A stretch of DNA of 64,000 nucleotides from Paragordius varius (GCA_964247055.1 OZ176053.1:1302001-1366000); one strand, 5' to 3'. Positions 11,280 through 23,960 are shown, numbered from the stretch's first letter. Notes: generated by a model not told the origin, from the letters alone. Numbers and translations: made by a program.

Positions 11280-13640
11280 TAAAACAAATAAATGAATAAA
11301 ATAAAAAATAATTGATTTATTCATCACAGTTGTTCCTTTTAAAATACAAACAACAGTCAATAAAGCCACCTGTTTTTACTTAGTCAGCCGTTTAGAATCA
11401 AGTGTTTATAATTAATACAGCCATTAAAGTTATTCTTATTTAAATGATGAAGACAGCTGTTTTAGTATATTTAATTAGATTGTTAAATCAACCGTTTTTT
11501 TTCAAAAGCATGCGATTAATAAACAGATTAATAAAACCAATGATTTAATATAACAGCTGATTAATTAAAAATCTGATTAACTAAATAGACTGATCTATTA
11601 AAAAAACTTATTAAATAAACATGTGGTTAATAAAAACAAGGATTAATAAAAAATTATAAAAGAACCTTAATATGAACACTTGGGGTTTCAAAAACCGATT
11701 AATAAAATACAAATAATAATTACCAAATTTCAAAATAATCGATTTTCCTGATCAGATTTTGGGCAAATAACTGAGGCAACCAACAAATTCTAAATTAAAA
11801 AAATGAAAATATATATATTAAAATAAATTTTTTTAAAAAAGGCCTAGTTTATAAATAAAGGATTAATTTTAACTCTTTTGCAGAAAATGTTAGCAGATTT
11901 CAAAGAGTTGTTTTAAAAGAATATTAGCAGTTTTAAAAAAAATTTACTAGTTTTACAAGAATTTCCCTGTTTTAAAAAAAATTTAGCGCTGTTGTAGATT
12001 TTAAAAAAAAATCTAAAAAGTTTTGCGGTTCTTTTAAATTATCCTTATTATTTTTTGAAAGTAATCGTTGTTCATATAATAAATAAATTAATAGGAGAAA
12101 ATAATTGATTACAATGGAGACAGCTGTTTTAATTAAAAATGATTTGTGTATGTCAACCGCCTATTTATAAAACAAGTAATTTAAAATAACAGATTAATAA
12201 AACAACTGATTAATAAAAAAAAACTGATAAAAATAACTAAAAAACAGTTGATTAATAAAAACAAAACTCATTAAACAATAAAAAAATTTAATTAATGATT
12301 AAAAATGATGAAAAACAACTGATATAAACAGCTGATTAATAAAGAGAAAACAAATTAAACAAAAAAAATAAAATAATTAAAACAAATGATTAAAAACAAA
12401 TGATTTAGCTAATTAAACAGCTGATTAAAATCAACGATTAAAATCAACTGATTAATTAAAACAACTAATTAAAAACAACCGATTAAAAAGAACTGACTAA
12501 TTAAAACATCTGATTAATTAAAACATCTGACTAATTAAAACATCTGATTAATTAAAACATCTTAATTAAAACATCTGATTAATTAAAACATCTGATTAAT
12601 TAAAACATTTGATTAAATAAAACAACAGATTAATTAAACAACTGACTAATTAAAACAACTGATAATTAAAAACTGACTAATTAAAACAACTGATAAATTA
12701 AAACAACTGATTAATTAAAACAAAGGTTAATTAAAACAAATGATTTAAACAACTGGTTAAAAACAACTAAATAAAAACAGCTGTTAATAAAAAGAAAACT
12801 CATTAAACGATAAATAATAATTTATTAAAACAAATGATTAAAAACAAAAGATTTAAAAACTGAATAAAACAATTGATTAAAATAACTGATTAAAACAACT
12901 GGTTGATTAAAACAACTGGTTGATTAAAACAACTGGTTGATTAAAACAACTGGTTAATTAAAACAACTGGTTAATTAAAACAACTGGTTAATTAAAACAA
13001 CTGGTTAAATAAAACAACTGATATTAAAACAACTGATATTAAAACAACTGATATTAAAACAACTGATATTAAAACAACTGACCATATAAAACAACTGATT
13101 AATTAAAACAACTGATTAATAAAGCAACAGATTAATTAAAACATATTAATTAAAACAACAGAATATTTAAACAACTGATTAAATAAAAGATTATTTAAAG
13201 CAACTGATTAATTAAAAAACTGATTAATTTTACAACTGACTAATTTAAAAAACTGATTAAATTACTGATTAATTAAAACAACTGATTATTTAAAACAATT
13301 GATATTCAAAACAACTGATTAAAAAGATTAAAACAACTGATTTAACTGTATAAATACAAATGTTTAATAAAAATAACTGAATAAAAACCACTGTTTAAAC
13401 AATAGATTGATAAAAAATAAAAATATTAATAGAAAACGCTTGGGTTTTTAAAAACTGATTAAAAAAATACAAATAATAACCAAAATCCGATATCCAAAAT
13501 TTACTATCAGTTTTTGCGCAAATAAATCAGGCAACCAACATATTCTAAAATAAAAAAGAAAATATATTAAAATAAAATTAAAAAAAAATGCATTTATATA
13601 TAATGTAATTTATAAATAAACAGTTGGCATACTTTTGAAT
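11280..13640. repeat. Satellite block B (ATTAAAACAACTG type)
   Basis: Units of 13-17 bp such as AACAACTGATTAATTAAA, most regular at 12,420-13,330 with local runs of identical units (ACATCTGATTAATTAA, ACAACTGGTTGATTAA, ACAACTGATATTAA). A linker of about 200 bp occurs twice (about 11,640-11,880 and 13,420-13,640), which shows a higher-order duplication. The unit resembles the complement of block A. Confidence 0.75.
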
Positions 13641-13739
13641 TTTAAAATTTTGTTTTTACAGAATATTTCAAGAAATTTTAGCGCTTTAATAAGAATTTTA
13701 CTGCCTTTTTAAAAATTATTTAAATAGCGCTTTTAAGAG

Positions 13740-14580
13740 AAGTTACAGGTTACTTCAAAGAGTTTTTGCGTTTTAAAAGAGTTTTTGCGGTTTTAAAAGA
13801 GTTTTTGCGGTTTTAAAAGAGTTTTTGCGGTTTTAAAAAGAGTTTTTGCGGTTTTAAAAAGAGTTTTTGCGGTTTTAAGAGTTTTTGCGGTTTAAAAGAG
13901 TTTTTACTGTTTAAAAAGAGTTTTTAGGGTTTAAAAGAGTTTTAACGGTTTAAAAGAGTTTTTACTGTTTAAAAAGAGTTTTTACTGTTTAAAAGAGTTT
14001 TTACTGTTTAAAAAGAGTTTTTACGGTTTGAAAAGAGTTTTTACTGTTTAAAAGGATTTTTACGGTTTAAAAAGAGTTTTTGCGGTTTTAAAACAGTTTT
14101 TACGGTTTTAAAAGAGTTTTTACGCTTTCAAAAAAAATTTTAAGAGTTCAAAAAGAGTTTTTAGAGTTCAAAAAGAGTTTTTAGAGTTCAAAAAGAGTTT
14201 TTAGAGTTCAAAAAGAGTTTTTAGAGTTTTTTTACGGTTTTAAAAGAGTTTTTTTACGGTTTTAAAAGAGTTTTTGCGGTTTTAAAAGAGTTTTTGCGGT
14301 TTTAAAAGAGTTTTTGCGGTTTTAAAAGAGTTTTTGCGGTTTTAAAACAGATTTTAGGGTTTTAAAGTTTTTACGATTTATTAGGGTTTTAAAACAATTT
14401 TTAGGGTTTTAAAACAGTTTTTACGCTTTCAAAAAAAAATTTTAAGAGTTCAAAAAGAGTATTTAGAGTTTTTTTACGGTTTTAAAAGAGTTTTTGCGGT
14501 TTTAAAAGAGTTTTTACGGTTTAAAAAGAGTTTTTACGGTTTTAAAATTTACGGTTTTAAAAGAGTTTTTATAGTTTTAC
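13740..14580. repeat. Minisatellite block C (AGTTTTTGCGGTTTTAAAAG type)
   Basis: Tandem units of 17-20 bp. Variants occur in local runs: TGCGGTTTTAAAAGAG, TACTGTTTAAAAAGAG, TAGAGTTCAAAAAGAG and TACGGTTTTAAAAGAG. Runs of one variant next to another show recent local expansion. Non-coding. Confidence 0.8.
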
Positions 14581-15620
14581 GAGTTTTTACAGTTTTTGAA
14601 GAATTTTAGACAGTTAGGAATTTTAGCAAAAATTTTAGCAGTTTTTAGATAATTTTAGCAATTAAAAATTTTAGAGTTTTGTAGATAATTTTATGCGTTT
14701 AAAAAAATTTTATAGATTTTGAATGATCTTAGAAGTGTTAAAAGATTTTGTGAGGTTTTAATAGAATTTAAGCAGTTTTTAAAAAATTCAACCAGTAATT
14801 TTGGCACTTTTTTAGAAAATTTTAGCAGTTTCTAAATAATTTAAACAGTTTTTAATAGTTTTAAGCGTTTAAAAAATTTTTTGAAGTTTTAAAATTTAAG
14901 AGGTTTTTAAATAATCTTAGAAGCAGTTTAAAAATTTTAATAAATAGACTTTTTAAATAATTTTACAAGTGTTAAAAAATTTTTTTGAGGTTTTAAAAGA
15001 ATTTAAGCAGTTTTTAAAGAGTTTGAGTTTTTAGAGAATTTTAGCAGCTTTTTAGATAATTTTAATAGTTTTCAAATAATATTAGCAGTTTTTGATAATT
15101 TTAAGCGTTTAAAAGAATTTTTGAGGTTTTAAAAGAATTTTAGAGTTTTTAACTAATCTTAGAAGCAGTTTATATAATTTGTGCGTTTTTAGATATTTTA
15201 AGAAGTGTTAAAAAAATTTTTGAGGTTTTAATCGTTAGCTGATTTTAAAAAATTTTGATAGTTTTTAGAGAGTTATCCCGTTTTTAAAGAATTATAGCAG
15301 TTTTTAAAATATTTTTTATATAATATTGGCCTTTTTAAAGAATATTAAAATTTTTTACCTCTTTTAGAAACTTTCTAATAATTTTACATTTTAAATATAA
15401 AAAAACTGCGCTTTTTTTACGAAACATACCGCTTTTTAAGTATTCACAAGAAATATTAGCCCAATTTAAGAAAACTTTAAGAAATTTTACTCTTTTTAAG
15501 TGAGCGCTTTAAAAATTTTAAGAAACATACCGCTTTTTTAATATATCACAAGAAATATTAGCGCTATAAACCATTAAGAAGTTTTAATGTTTTCTCAATA
15601 CCGCTTTTTATTAATTTTTA
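14580..15620. repeat. Degenerate satellite block D (GAATTTTAGCAGTTTTTAAA type)
   Basis: Diffuse repeats of AATTTTAGCAGTTTTTA-like units that grade out of block C. The orientation is the same as in blocks A and C and opposite to block B. No gene seen. Confidence 0.6.
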
Positions 15621-15903
15621 TTGAAAAATTTTAGTAAATTTTTAAGGTTTTTAGAACTTTAAATGCGTGTTTAAATACTATATTTTACAATGTGAAATAT
15701 TTAGGAATCAAAAAACGAATTTTGCAAATTGGTGATATTTTAGATATAAAAATTCATCTCATATATTTGAATGTAAACATATTTTATACACACTTATTCC
15801 ATATTTAGTTAAAAATATTTTATATTTAAACAACTAATTAAATAAGTAATAAATTTATTTTATTCAACACGCATGCACCATAATTAAAAAATATAAACAA
15901 GTT

Positions 15904-16555
15904 ATTCAAGAACAGGAGACCAACATTGTAGCAATTATAATTTAATAAATAGACATTTATTAAATTCTTTATTAGAAAATCTGCATTGAATTGATAATAT
16001 TTGCCAGGTTTTTATTAAATTTTAACATAAAGAAATTATACGAATTAATAATATGTGTTAGCTTTTTATTAAATTTTAACGTAAAAAATTATACGACTCA
16101 AACTGAATAGAAACATATGTTAAACTTTTTGTGTTGATTTCCTTTGACAGAAAAATAAATATTCAAGATCAAGAGAGCCATTAATAATTTGTAACAATAT
16201 ATAATTTAAACATTTATTTAATTTTATTAGTGCATTGAATTACTAATATTTGCCAGGTGTTTATTAAATTTTAACATAAAGAAAATATACGACAATCTAA
16301 ATTGTAACATATGTTAAACTTTTTGTGCTGATTTCCTTTAACAAAAAAATAAATATTCAAGAACAAGAGGCCTATTCATACTTTCTAGCAATATATAATG
16401 TAATAGACATTTATTTGATTCTAATTAGAATATTTGCATTGAATTGAAAAATATTTGCTAGCTTTTTATCAAAATTTAACATAAAAATAATTATACGACT
16501 CAAACTAAATAGAAACATATGTTGAACTTTTTGTGTTGATTTCCTTTAAAAATGT
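15904..16555. repeat. Three tandem copies of a roughly 200-260 bp unit
   Basis: Each unit starts near TATTCAAGAACAAGAG, passes ATTTGCCAGGTTTTTATTAA and ends near CTTTTTGTGTTGATTTCCTT. Units start at about 15,904, 16,160 and 16,350. They differ by substitutions and one internal duplication in the first unit. Non-coding. Confidence 0.7.
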
Positions 16556-18318
16556 AAAATTTAACTAGACGAAAAAGGTTACAAATACAACATTAAATAA
16601 GCCATTTATTCCAAAATATTATTAATTCTATGGTTCAAAATTTACAAGAGGTAAAATTATCGGCCAAAAGCAAGAAAAGATCAAAAAAATCTTGCATTAA
16701 CTTTAAAATCCAATCAATAATAGTGCTTTCTACTGTGATTCAAACAGTACCTTAAAGCAATTATAACAATCTATGTTATCATATAGACAAAACATGCAAA
16801 ACTTACCATTGATTAGGTTAAATTGTTATAGTTTTGCATTTCGGTTGCTCCTCAACATGTAATTCACAAATCATTGTTCATTGTTTACGATATCGGTTTA
16901 AGGTAAAACTATAAATTAAAAAATTTTTTTTACCTTAAATGGGTAGATATATTATTGGTTATCCTTTGGATTTCCAGGATTTAATAGTGTGTCTTTATTG
17001 AACATTTGTTTCGTCTAAATAATTAATTAAATTTAATATAATTACCATAATAAAATAATCCATGTTAGCAACAATACATTGTGCATAGTCGGGATAAAAG
17101 ATATAGGAAGAGGAGTTAAAATCATTCTATCCATAAAATGTAATTTACAAAAAAAATTTAAATTAATAAAATAAATATATTTTTTATCGTTTATATAGGG
17201 GGGAAAGCACACGTGTGTGTGCTCACCCAATCAAATTAATGTGCGCATTGCGCCTTTTCTCTCCCCTTCTAGAAAAATAGTGCACACGTATTTATTCCCT
17301 CTCTTATTTGTTTACTAATATGTTGCGCAACATTTTCCATGGCGCACGTGCTATTTTTTTTTTCTTATTTAGCATGATGCAATATAATGGAAAAAATAAA
17401 TAAAATTAATTAAATAAGTAAGTAAATAATTTGAAAATATTTTAAAATCCAAATATATATCTATATTTTAGGTTATGTTTGATTAAATATTCCTAATATT
17501 TATTAATGATATATTAGTTAATTAGTACTTAATATGTTGAGCTTTAAGATATCATAAAAATAATTTAGAAAAACATAATTATTCCTAATTCTATATATAT
17601 TTATCTAATCTTTATATTTATAAATGTGTGTAAATTTCATTGGTAGTATATGTCATATACGGGATTAATTAAGTTAACCACAATCTAATTAGTTTTATTT
17701 GAATTAAATATTATAAAAATTATATATAAATATATATAAAAGTTTGCCTTTTAACCTGCACAAATTATTGTGGATTAATTGAAAATTATATATGATTTAT
17801 CAGGCTATTATTTCATTTCAATTTGGTTTTATAAGGATTAAAAACTGTCTAGGGAAACTAGTTATAATAGCACAAAATAAGTTATACATATTAATATTGT
17901 TTTAATATTATAAGCCAAAGGTTGACATTTTTCTCATTATAAATGATTCAATCAAATATTGTAGCAGCATATAATTTATAAGTTAAATATCTTTTAATAC
18001 TATATTGAATTTAGTAATCCAATTAATCAGATATTTCTCAATTTTATCAATTATTAATTAGGAATATGAAAGTCAAACTAACTCTGAAGTACTATCTAAC
18101 TTTTTTCTTATGAAAAAGCTGGGTAGGAAAAATGCAATATTGTTGGGTAGTTTTATTATTAACTCTGGCACGAATTAATATTAATTTCAGTAGTTTTTGA
18201 AAACAGCTAATTAATATTCTTATTTGGATATCTCTTTCAACTAGAGCATTCATTATTATACTTTAAAATTGCAAAACCAACACAAATGTTTTAATTACTT
18301 TAATACAGAATAAATTTT
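16556..18318. other. AT-rich spacer without a gene
   Basis: No coding signal. Contains an 11-bp hairpin (TTTAAGGTAAA/TTTACCTTAAA, 16,897-16,939) and a small GC-richer patch (about 17,195-17,350) with several palindromes. A 62-codon minus-strand frame at 17,230-17,042 is identical in the next unit (44,093-43,905), but the surrounding DNA is equally conserved. Confidence 0.5.
17195..17350. promoter_or_regulatory. Cluster of palindromes with CACGTG E-boxes
   Basis: Within 160 bp: GCACACGTGTGTGTGC, TGCGCATTGCGC, GTGCACACG, TTGCGCAA and GCGCACGTGC. The CACGTG cores fit bHLH binding sites. This is the only such patch in a long AT-rich spacer. No adjacent gene was identified, so a regulatory role is only a suggestion. 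Confidence 0.3.
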
Positions 18319-18434
18319 AGGGTTTTCGAGTTTGTGGGCTAGGGTTAGGATGAGGGATTGGAGTTGGTTCTTTTTCTTAAAAAAGTCCGCAGGACTTCCT
18401 CGGGCTGCGAAGCAGGCCGAGACCCACGCATTTA
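18319..18434 (+). repeat. G-run/hairpin dispersed repeat
   Basis: Plus-strand copy. The third G run is broken (TTAGGATGAGGG at about 18,345), so the four-run motif is lost here. The inner hairpin AAGTCC-GCA-GGACTT and outer hairpin CTCGGGCTGC-GAA-GCAGGCCGAG are intact. Confidence 0.8.
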
Positions 18435-19071
18435 TTTTTGAAATATTTTTCTCTAAAAAATATATATTTACGAAACTTTATATTATATTATCAATATGTG
18501 AAAAGATATTAATATTGGATAGATACTATAATACTCTCGTCTAAAGTAAATGATACCTAAGTTAAAATTATTTTTTAACTAACAATTATAGATATGTGCT
18601 AGTTTCATTAAAGAAGATCAATGGATAAAAAATATCTTAGCTGTAAATTATCCTATCCTTAACATTTAACAGGCATATTTATTTATTTTTTATCAGTTTT
18701 ATATATGAATGTTATTCAGTAAAATACTAAATTAATTTTTTACTATCTACTTAATGTGTGATTAATGCTCAAAGATAATTATAATTATAAATTAGTATGT
18801 TTATTCCAAATTAGGCCTTTCTAACAATTTCTACATTTATTGTTAAAGTAAAAACTTATTATAACTTAAACATATATATGGCTAAGGTGACCAGATTTTT
18901 TCAAGGAAAAAGCGGGACAAATCTGAGAGGGGGGTCATTGGGGGGTACAACCAAAAATTTTTATACAAAAAATTATTGTAATATTTATTTATTTTTAACA
19001 CAAATACATTATAAAAATAAAAAAAATTTGTACCTTACAGGTTGTTTGTACCTTATTCAATAAATTTACAT

Positions 19072-19767
19072 ATGTCGAACAAAGGGTGAAGTGATTGTAA
19101 TATTCCAGAAAAGAATAATAAAGACGAAATCATTACAAAGTGCGCTGGGTGATGCAAGAAGCGGCACAAAAAATATTTTCACAATTTAGCGAATAATCTT
19201 AATTAAACATTATTGGCAGATACACAACGCTATTCAGACAGCTACTGATTTGTTAACCCTGTATGTAGAAAATATAGATGTTAAATGCTTGGATATTGTA
19301 GAACTGTTGGTTAGCTCTTTTGCCAGCGATTGAAATATTCATAAAAATGTGATCTCCTAGAATCCTATTTTTTATCATAGGACAAAGGTCAAAATTCCAA
19401 GTCAAAAAAGGTTAGAAAATAATTTTATACCATTACCTAATCGCAATATTATAAAACATCCAGAAAAACAAGGCTCGATGAATAGCCAGAATATAAAAAT
19501 GTTTTATACAAAACAAGACGGTGCACAATGACACTTTTTATGAAGTTTCATTATTAAATAATATTGAATGAAAACTTAAATTATGGACAACAGAAAAAAA
19601 TACGTAGGATAGAAATGGTTAAAATAATCATTTTTAAACAAATTATGTTCCATACAAAAATATTTTAATTATAAAATTTGCATTATCTTTACCTGAACCA
19701 CTGCTATTGAACGCGTTTTTCCACAGTAAATTAAGTAAGGACACGAAATCAAATTTAAATGTTGAAT
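19072..19767 (+). pseudogene. hAT transposase, left copy, deleted and broken
   Basis: Opposite in orientation to the right copy. It keeps MSNKG at 19,072, then jumps by a large internal deletion to HNAIQTATDLL (about 19,220), WLALLPAIEI (about 19,310), RLENNFIPLPNRNIIKHPEK (about 19,410) and a decayed C-terminal end with ALSLPEP and FFHSK (about 19,680-19,730). Each piece matches the right copy but is not identical to it, so this is an old diverged copy and not a recent inverted duplication. Confidence 0.8.
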
Positions 19768-20008
19768 AAAAACCATTTTATGTGTTCAAATATAATTTGA
19801 CAAATTATGAAGACATATACAATATTTTAAGTAATTTTGTTTATTTTTTAACACAAAAACTTTATTATAAGAAAATATTTTATTCATTGGTATTTTTTTT
19901 TGAGCGAATGCGTTTTAGCAGATTGTCATCATTTTTTAAAATATTGTTGAAAAGTCTTTACAAGAATTTGTCAAATTATATTTGACAGATAAGACGGCCT
20001 TTAAAGTT

Positions 20009-21644
20009 TCAACATTTAAATTTGATTTTTCCAATGTCCACGCCTGATTTACTGTGGAAAAAAACGCGCTCAGTAGCAGCGTTGGTTCCAGGTAAAGATA
20101 GTGCGAATTCCACAATTTTTAGTTTATTATTGTATGTAATATAGTTGGCTTCAAAGTGATGAAATATTTCCAACCATTTCTTTTCTACTGTATATTTTTC
20201 TTTTGTCCATAATTTAAGTTTATTATTATTAATATATCTAACTAATGATACTTCAGAAAAGAGATCATTTTCTGAGATTACTTTTTGAGAATTTTTGGGA
20301 GCAATTATAACCAAATGATTTTTAAACATCGCACCAATTAATTCTGATTTTAATGTTATACAATGAAAATGATCCATTTTATTGAATTGCGTCGTCCAAT
20401 CTTCCAAATAATCTTTACAGTTTGTATAAAACATTTTTATATGGTACAGGATATCTTGGCGATTTATTATTCCTTGTTTTTCTAAATTATTTATTATATT
20501 ACGGATGATTAATGGTATAAAATTATTATCTAACCGTTCTTGACATTGGAATTTTAGGTTACTAACTTCATTGGCTACTTCGATTGCCGAAATTTTTTCA
20601 CCTTCTATAAATTTAATAACATTTTGAAACAGAGAAGCTTGATTATGTAAGAATAACCATATTTTTGAAGAATCCCTTTCAAAAAACTTTTTTAAAGTTG
20701 AAGGACATTTGTCCCGTGATAAAAAAATTTTTAAAGGATCATACATTTTTAAAATACTTTCGATAGCTGGCATAAAAGCTAACCAACGAGTTTTACAATA
20801 TCCAAGCATTTTTTGATATTCTGCATTTTCACAGAATTCTTTAATCGTTTCAACACGTACCGTGTATATATAAAAATAGGAATATATTTTAACAACTACA
20901 TTTTCCACATCTAGGGGTAACAAATCAGCAGCTGTTTGAATAGCGTTGTGTATTAAATGGACTGTACACCCAACGCCAATAATGTTTTGATTAAGATTAT
21001 CTGTTAATTTATGAAAAGTATTTTTTGTTCCCCTCCTTGCTTTCCACCAAAGTTCGTATTGGTGTTGTCAGCGCAATATGCGATAATTTTGTCTTTTAAA
21101 TTATTTTTTTCTATATGCATTATTGGAGTAAATATTATTTCGGAATTTTCACTGGGTAGAGAAATTAAATCTAAAATTTTGGGAAATAATTTTGCTTCAT
21201 GGTGATTTGATGCATCAGAGTATAGGGATAAGATATTAATTTTCAGCAAATCTTTTTGTATTTCAGAAAATGCATGTGGCGAAAGGACATTGCACACAAT
21301 GGCTTTGGCCTTTATACCGGCACATGTAAAGTTTATATGGAATAATGTGCGAATAACCTAGATACAGTCCATAGATCTAAAAGAATGATTGTGATTAACG
21401 GCGTGAAAAGACTCCAAATGCGGTTTTTCGAAAAAAATCGCTCATTTTGTAAGATGATGCCGCCATATCTAAACGTTTTTTATGTTTCTGTGTTTCCATA
21501 TGCTTTGTAGTATCAAGCTTCCATGTGCTAGGGTGAATTCCCCCTGGCATATAAGACATTTAACAAATGATTCATTCTTCGTTTTTTTGCTAAAGGAAAA
21601 TCTTTCATTAATTCATCGTTGAATTTACCTCTTTTTGTGCTCAT
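20009..21644 (-). pseudogene. hAT transposase, right copy, broken
   Basis: Starts MSTKRGKFNDELMKDFPLAK at 21,644, a typical N-terminus of animal hAT transposases of the ZMYM/KIAA1586-related type. A BED-like zinc finger follows in shifted frames (KCLIC, then KHMETQKHKKR, at about 21,440-21,580), then the catalytic region (YCADNTNTNFGG at about 21,050, HLIHNAIQTAADLLPLDVEN at about 20,930, CKTRWLAFMPAIES at about 20,780). The C-terminal dimerisation motif LPGTNAATERVFF lies near 20,060-20,100. Longest open pieces are 20,923-20,009 and 21,297-21,004. Several frameshifts and stops in the first third make it unlikely to give full-length protein. Confidence 0.9.
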
Positions 21645-22259
21645 ATTTATAAACTACTATTAGTATAATAAATATTATATTACCTTAATTTTCTAGAATA
21701 AACTTGTAAGGTACCGATTTGTGGTATCAATTTGTCTTTTAAGCTACCGATTTGTGGTATTAACTTGGCTTTTGATAATGATGACAGTAGTAGTAGGAAG
21801 CAAAGTGTATAATCATATGATATAAATTCGAAAAAAAAAATAAATATTTTTAAAATAAAAATAAAAAATTTTAATTTAAAATTTAAACGGATAAAAAAAA
21901 TTTATTTGTATTAAAAAAAATTTTTTTATATAATCGTGAAAAAGCGGGACATTTTAAAACGTAGCGGGAGGCGGGACAAAGTGTGAAAAAGCGGGACGTC
22001 TGGTCACCTTATATATGGCATACTTTTATACTTTAAATTTAATAAATGGGCATATTTTAAAGTAAACATCAAAAGTTATTAACAATTAAAATTTAAGATA
22101 ATATCTATGTTAATAGACTATCAATTCAATGCTAATTTTAGATTTAAACAATCTAGTATTTAATTTATATATAGTGTTTATAACTAATATATCCCAATAT
22201 TAAAAAATAAAAAGAACTTCGATGATATCGTAGAATTAAATGCAAGTTATAAGTACTTT

Positions 22260-22369
22260 AAGGTTTTCGAGTTTGTGGGCTAGGGTTAGGGTGTGGAGTT
22301 GGTTCATTTTCTTCAAGAACTTCGCAGGACTTCCTCGGGCTGCGAAGCAGGCTGAGACCCACACTTTTT
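22260..22369 (+). repeat. G-run/hairpin dispersed repeat, shortened G part
   Basis: Three GGG runs followed by TGTGG, then GAGTTGGTTCATTTTCTT and the outer hairpin with one mismatch at its base (GCAGGCTGAG). Confidence 0.75.
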
Positions 22370-23008
22370 GTTAAATTTAAGATTGTTAATACAAAATTGC
22401 GCTGATAGATGAGCATTGGTTATTATTTTAGCGTGGTTATGTAATATGTAATAAATCCTATATTGATATTATAAACTCTGATAAATTATATTTTATGTTA
22501 GAAATTATTGTTAGCTAAATTTCAGTATGTTACAGTTTTTTGTCATTGACTTTATATACCATCGCATCTAAAATATATATTTAATAAAAGGATATAGTAA
22601 ATGACCAATATACCAATTAAACCATTTATGATTTTAAATTGGAAAATACGTATAAATAAAATAAAGGTATAATAAATTTAAACCCTTATTATATAAGTAT
22701 ATACCGATTAAAATGTAAAAAATATTTATCAATTAATAATATACAATATCCTATATTTATTACCTTTTATTATAATCAACCATAAAAATTTATTTTAATT
22801 TTCTTAAAACTCCTCTTTGCCAAAAACTAATATTACGATTCTACAATGTTTGATTATTTAACTTAATTAAATATATATAAATATACAGGAAATATACAAA
22901 AGTACAATAAGATCACCTATAAATTTGATTTTTATATAAATATTGCTCAATAAAATAAATTTAGCAATATATAAATTGATAAAAAATTTATGAAAGTATA
23001 GTTAAAGA
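22370..23008. other. AT-rich spacer, nothing seen
   Basis: No open frame, hairpin or repeat of note. Collinear with 46,099-46,734 in the next unit. Confidence 0.5.
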
Positions 23009-23100
23009 TTTCGAGGGAGATGGTTGAGGCGTATGTTGAGAGATTAGAAATGGTTCGTTTTCTTAAGATGTCCGCACATTGCCTTATGGCACGCTTTCTG
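23009..23100 (+). repeat. G-run/hairpin dispersed repeat, decayed copy
   Basis: Recognisable by the order TTTCGAGGGAGATGG, GTTCGTTTTCTTAAGA and TGTCCGCA, but the G runs and hairpins are largely gone. Counterpart at 46,735-46,826. Confidence 0.5.
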
Positions 23101-23960
23101 TCCACAAATTATTTCTAAAAATTTCAGTCTTGCTTTTATTTACAAAATCCTAAATATCTGGATTCCGGATCGAAAAGTGCTTTTGTAAGCTGGTATTATA
23201 CAGTCGAAGATATAAAAAAGCAATCAATAACACAAATATATTTTTATATATATGTGCCTACGATTTTTGCCAAAAAAATATATATTTTTTTTAAGTATTG
23301 GCTTACAAATCAGGTTAAATATACCCAAATTATTAATTACTATGTTTATAGCCTTGGATTTAATTGTGCCCTTTATCATAAAGAGGTTATGCTAAATTAA
23401 TTTTACAAAATTAATAAGGTGATAATATTTAAAATTAGAACACAATATGAAAGAATATACGCATGCTGAATTTTCCATTTCTACTATATTTGGTTATTTT
23501 AAAAATATATACATTTTTAGTTTTAATCAAGAAGCGAAATACTCTAAACTGTTTTTTATTGACATAATCAACTATCATACTCACTCACTTTGCCGATAAA
23601 ACTATGCTTTCGCTTAAATTAATTCAAAAAACATCCATATATTAACTTATTTCGTTTATATCAGGCGAAATCCACACATGCATAAATTCAAAAATTTTCT
23701 ATGCAAGCCACACTTCTTTTTGACAATCACCTTTTCTAGCTAAATTTTAAATTACATCTCATTGATCTATCAATAATTCCTAAATATTAACGAACGAACA
23801 TTTATATTTATGAAAAATTCCAATTTGTATAATGATAAGGAAAATAAAAGAAGATTGGTAATCATTATTCCTATATTTATAAAATTAAAAAAATAACTTT
23901 ATGAACATATATAATAACTAATTCGTTTCTTCACAATGTTCAAATTTTTTCATTGCTTGT
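23101..23960. other. AT-rich spacer upstream of the NUP98-like locus
   Basis: Non-coding. Counterpart 46,827-47,690. If the NUP98-like segment belongs to a live gene, earlier exons should lie here, but I find none of the NUP98 FG-repeat or upstream autoproteolytic-domain sequence. Confidence 0.4.

Larger units (their letters stand above)
18883..22011. mobile_element. hAT-superfamily DNA transposon, 3,129 bp, decayed
   Basis: Inserted in one unit only; the other unit shows the empty site at about 45,740. Ends are TAAGGTGACCAGA and its exact complement, flanked by the 8-bp target duplication TATATGGC (18,875-18,882 and 22,012-22,019), the length typical of hAT. Subterminal AAAAAGCGGGAC motifs occur near the left end and twice near the right end, all in the same orientation. 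Inside are two transposase remnants facing each other (plus strand about 19,072-19,767; minus strand 21,644-20,009). The end sequence resembles animal hAT families with GGTGACCAGA termini (from knowledge, not searched). Confidence 0.95.

Noticed and set aside
12420-13330. Possible CRISPR array in the regular ACAACTG repeats
   Set aside because: Units are directly adjacent with no unique spacers, and the context is eukaryotic; it is a satellite.
17042-17230. 62-codon minus-strand frame, identical in the other unit (43,905-44,093)
   Set aside because: The surrounding non-coding DNA is just as conserved between units, and no family, splice or codon signal supports it.
18332-18544. Plus-strand frame starting MWARVRMRDWSW and its counterpart at 45,196
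   Set aside because: It is a read-through of the G-run/hairpin repeat into AT-rich spacer, so it is a chance frame.
21011-21205. Plus-strand frame of 64 codons inside the hAT element
   Set aside because: It is the opposite-strand shadow of the conserved transposase region.
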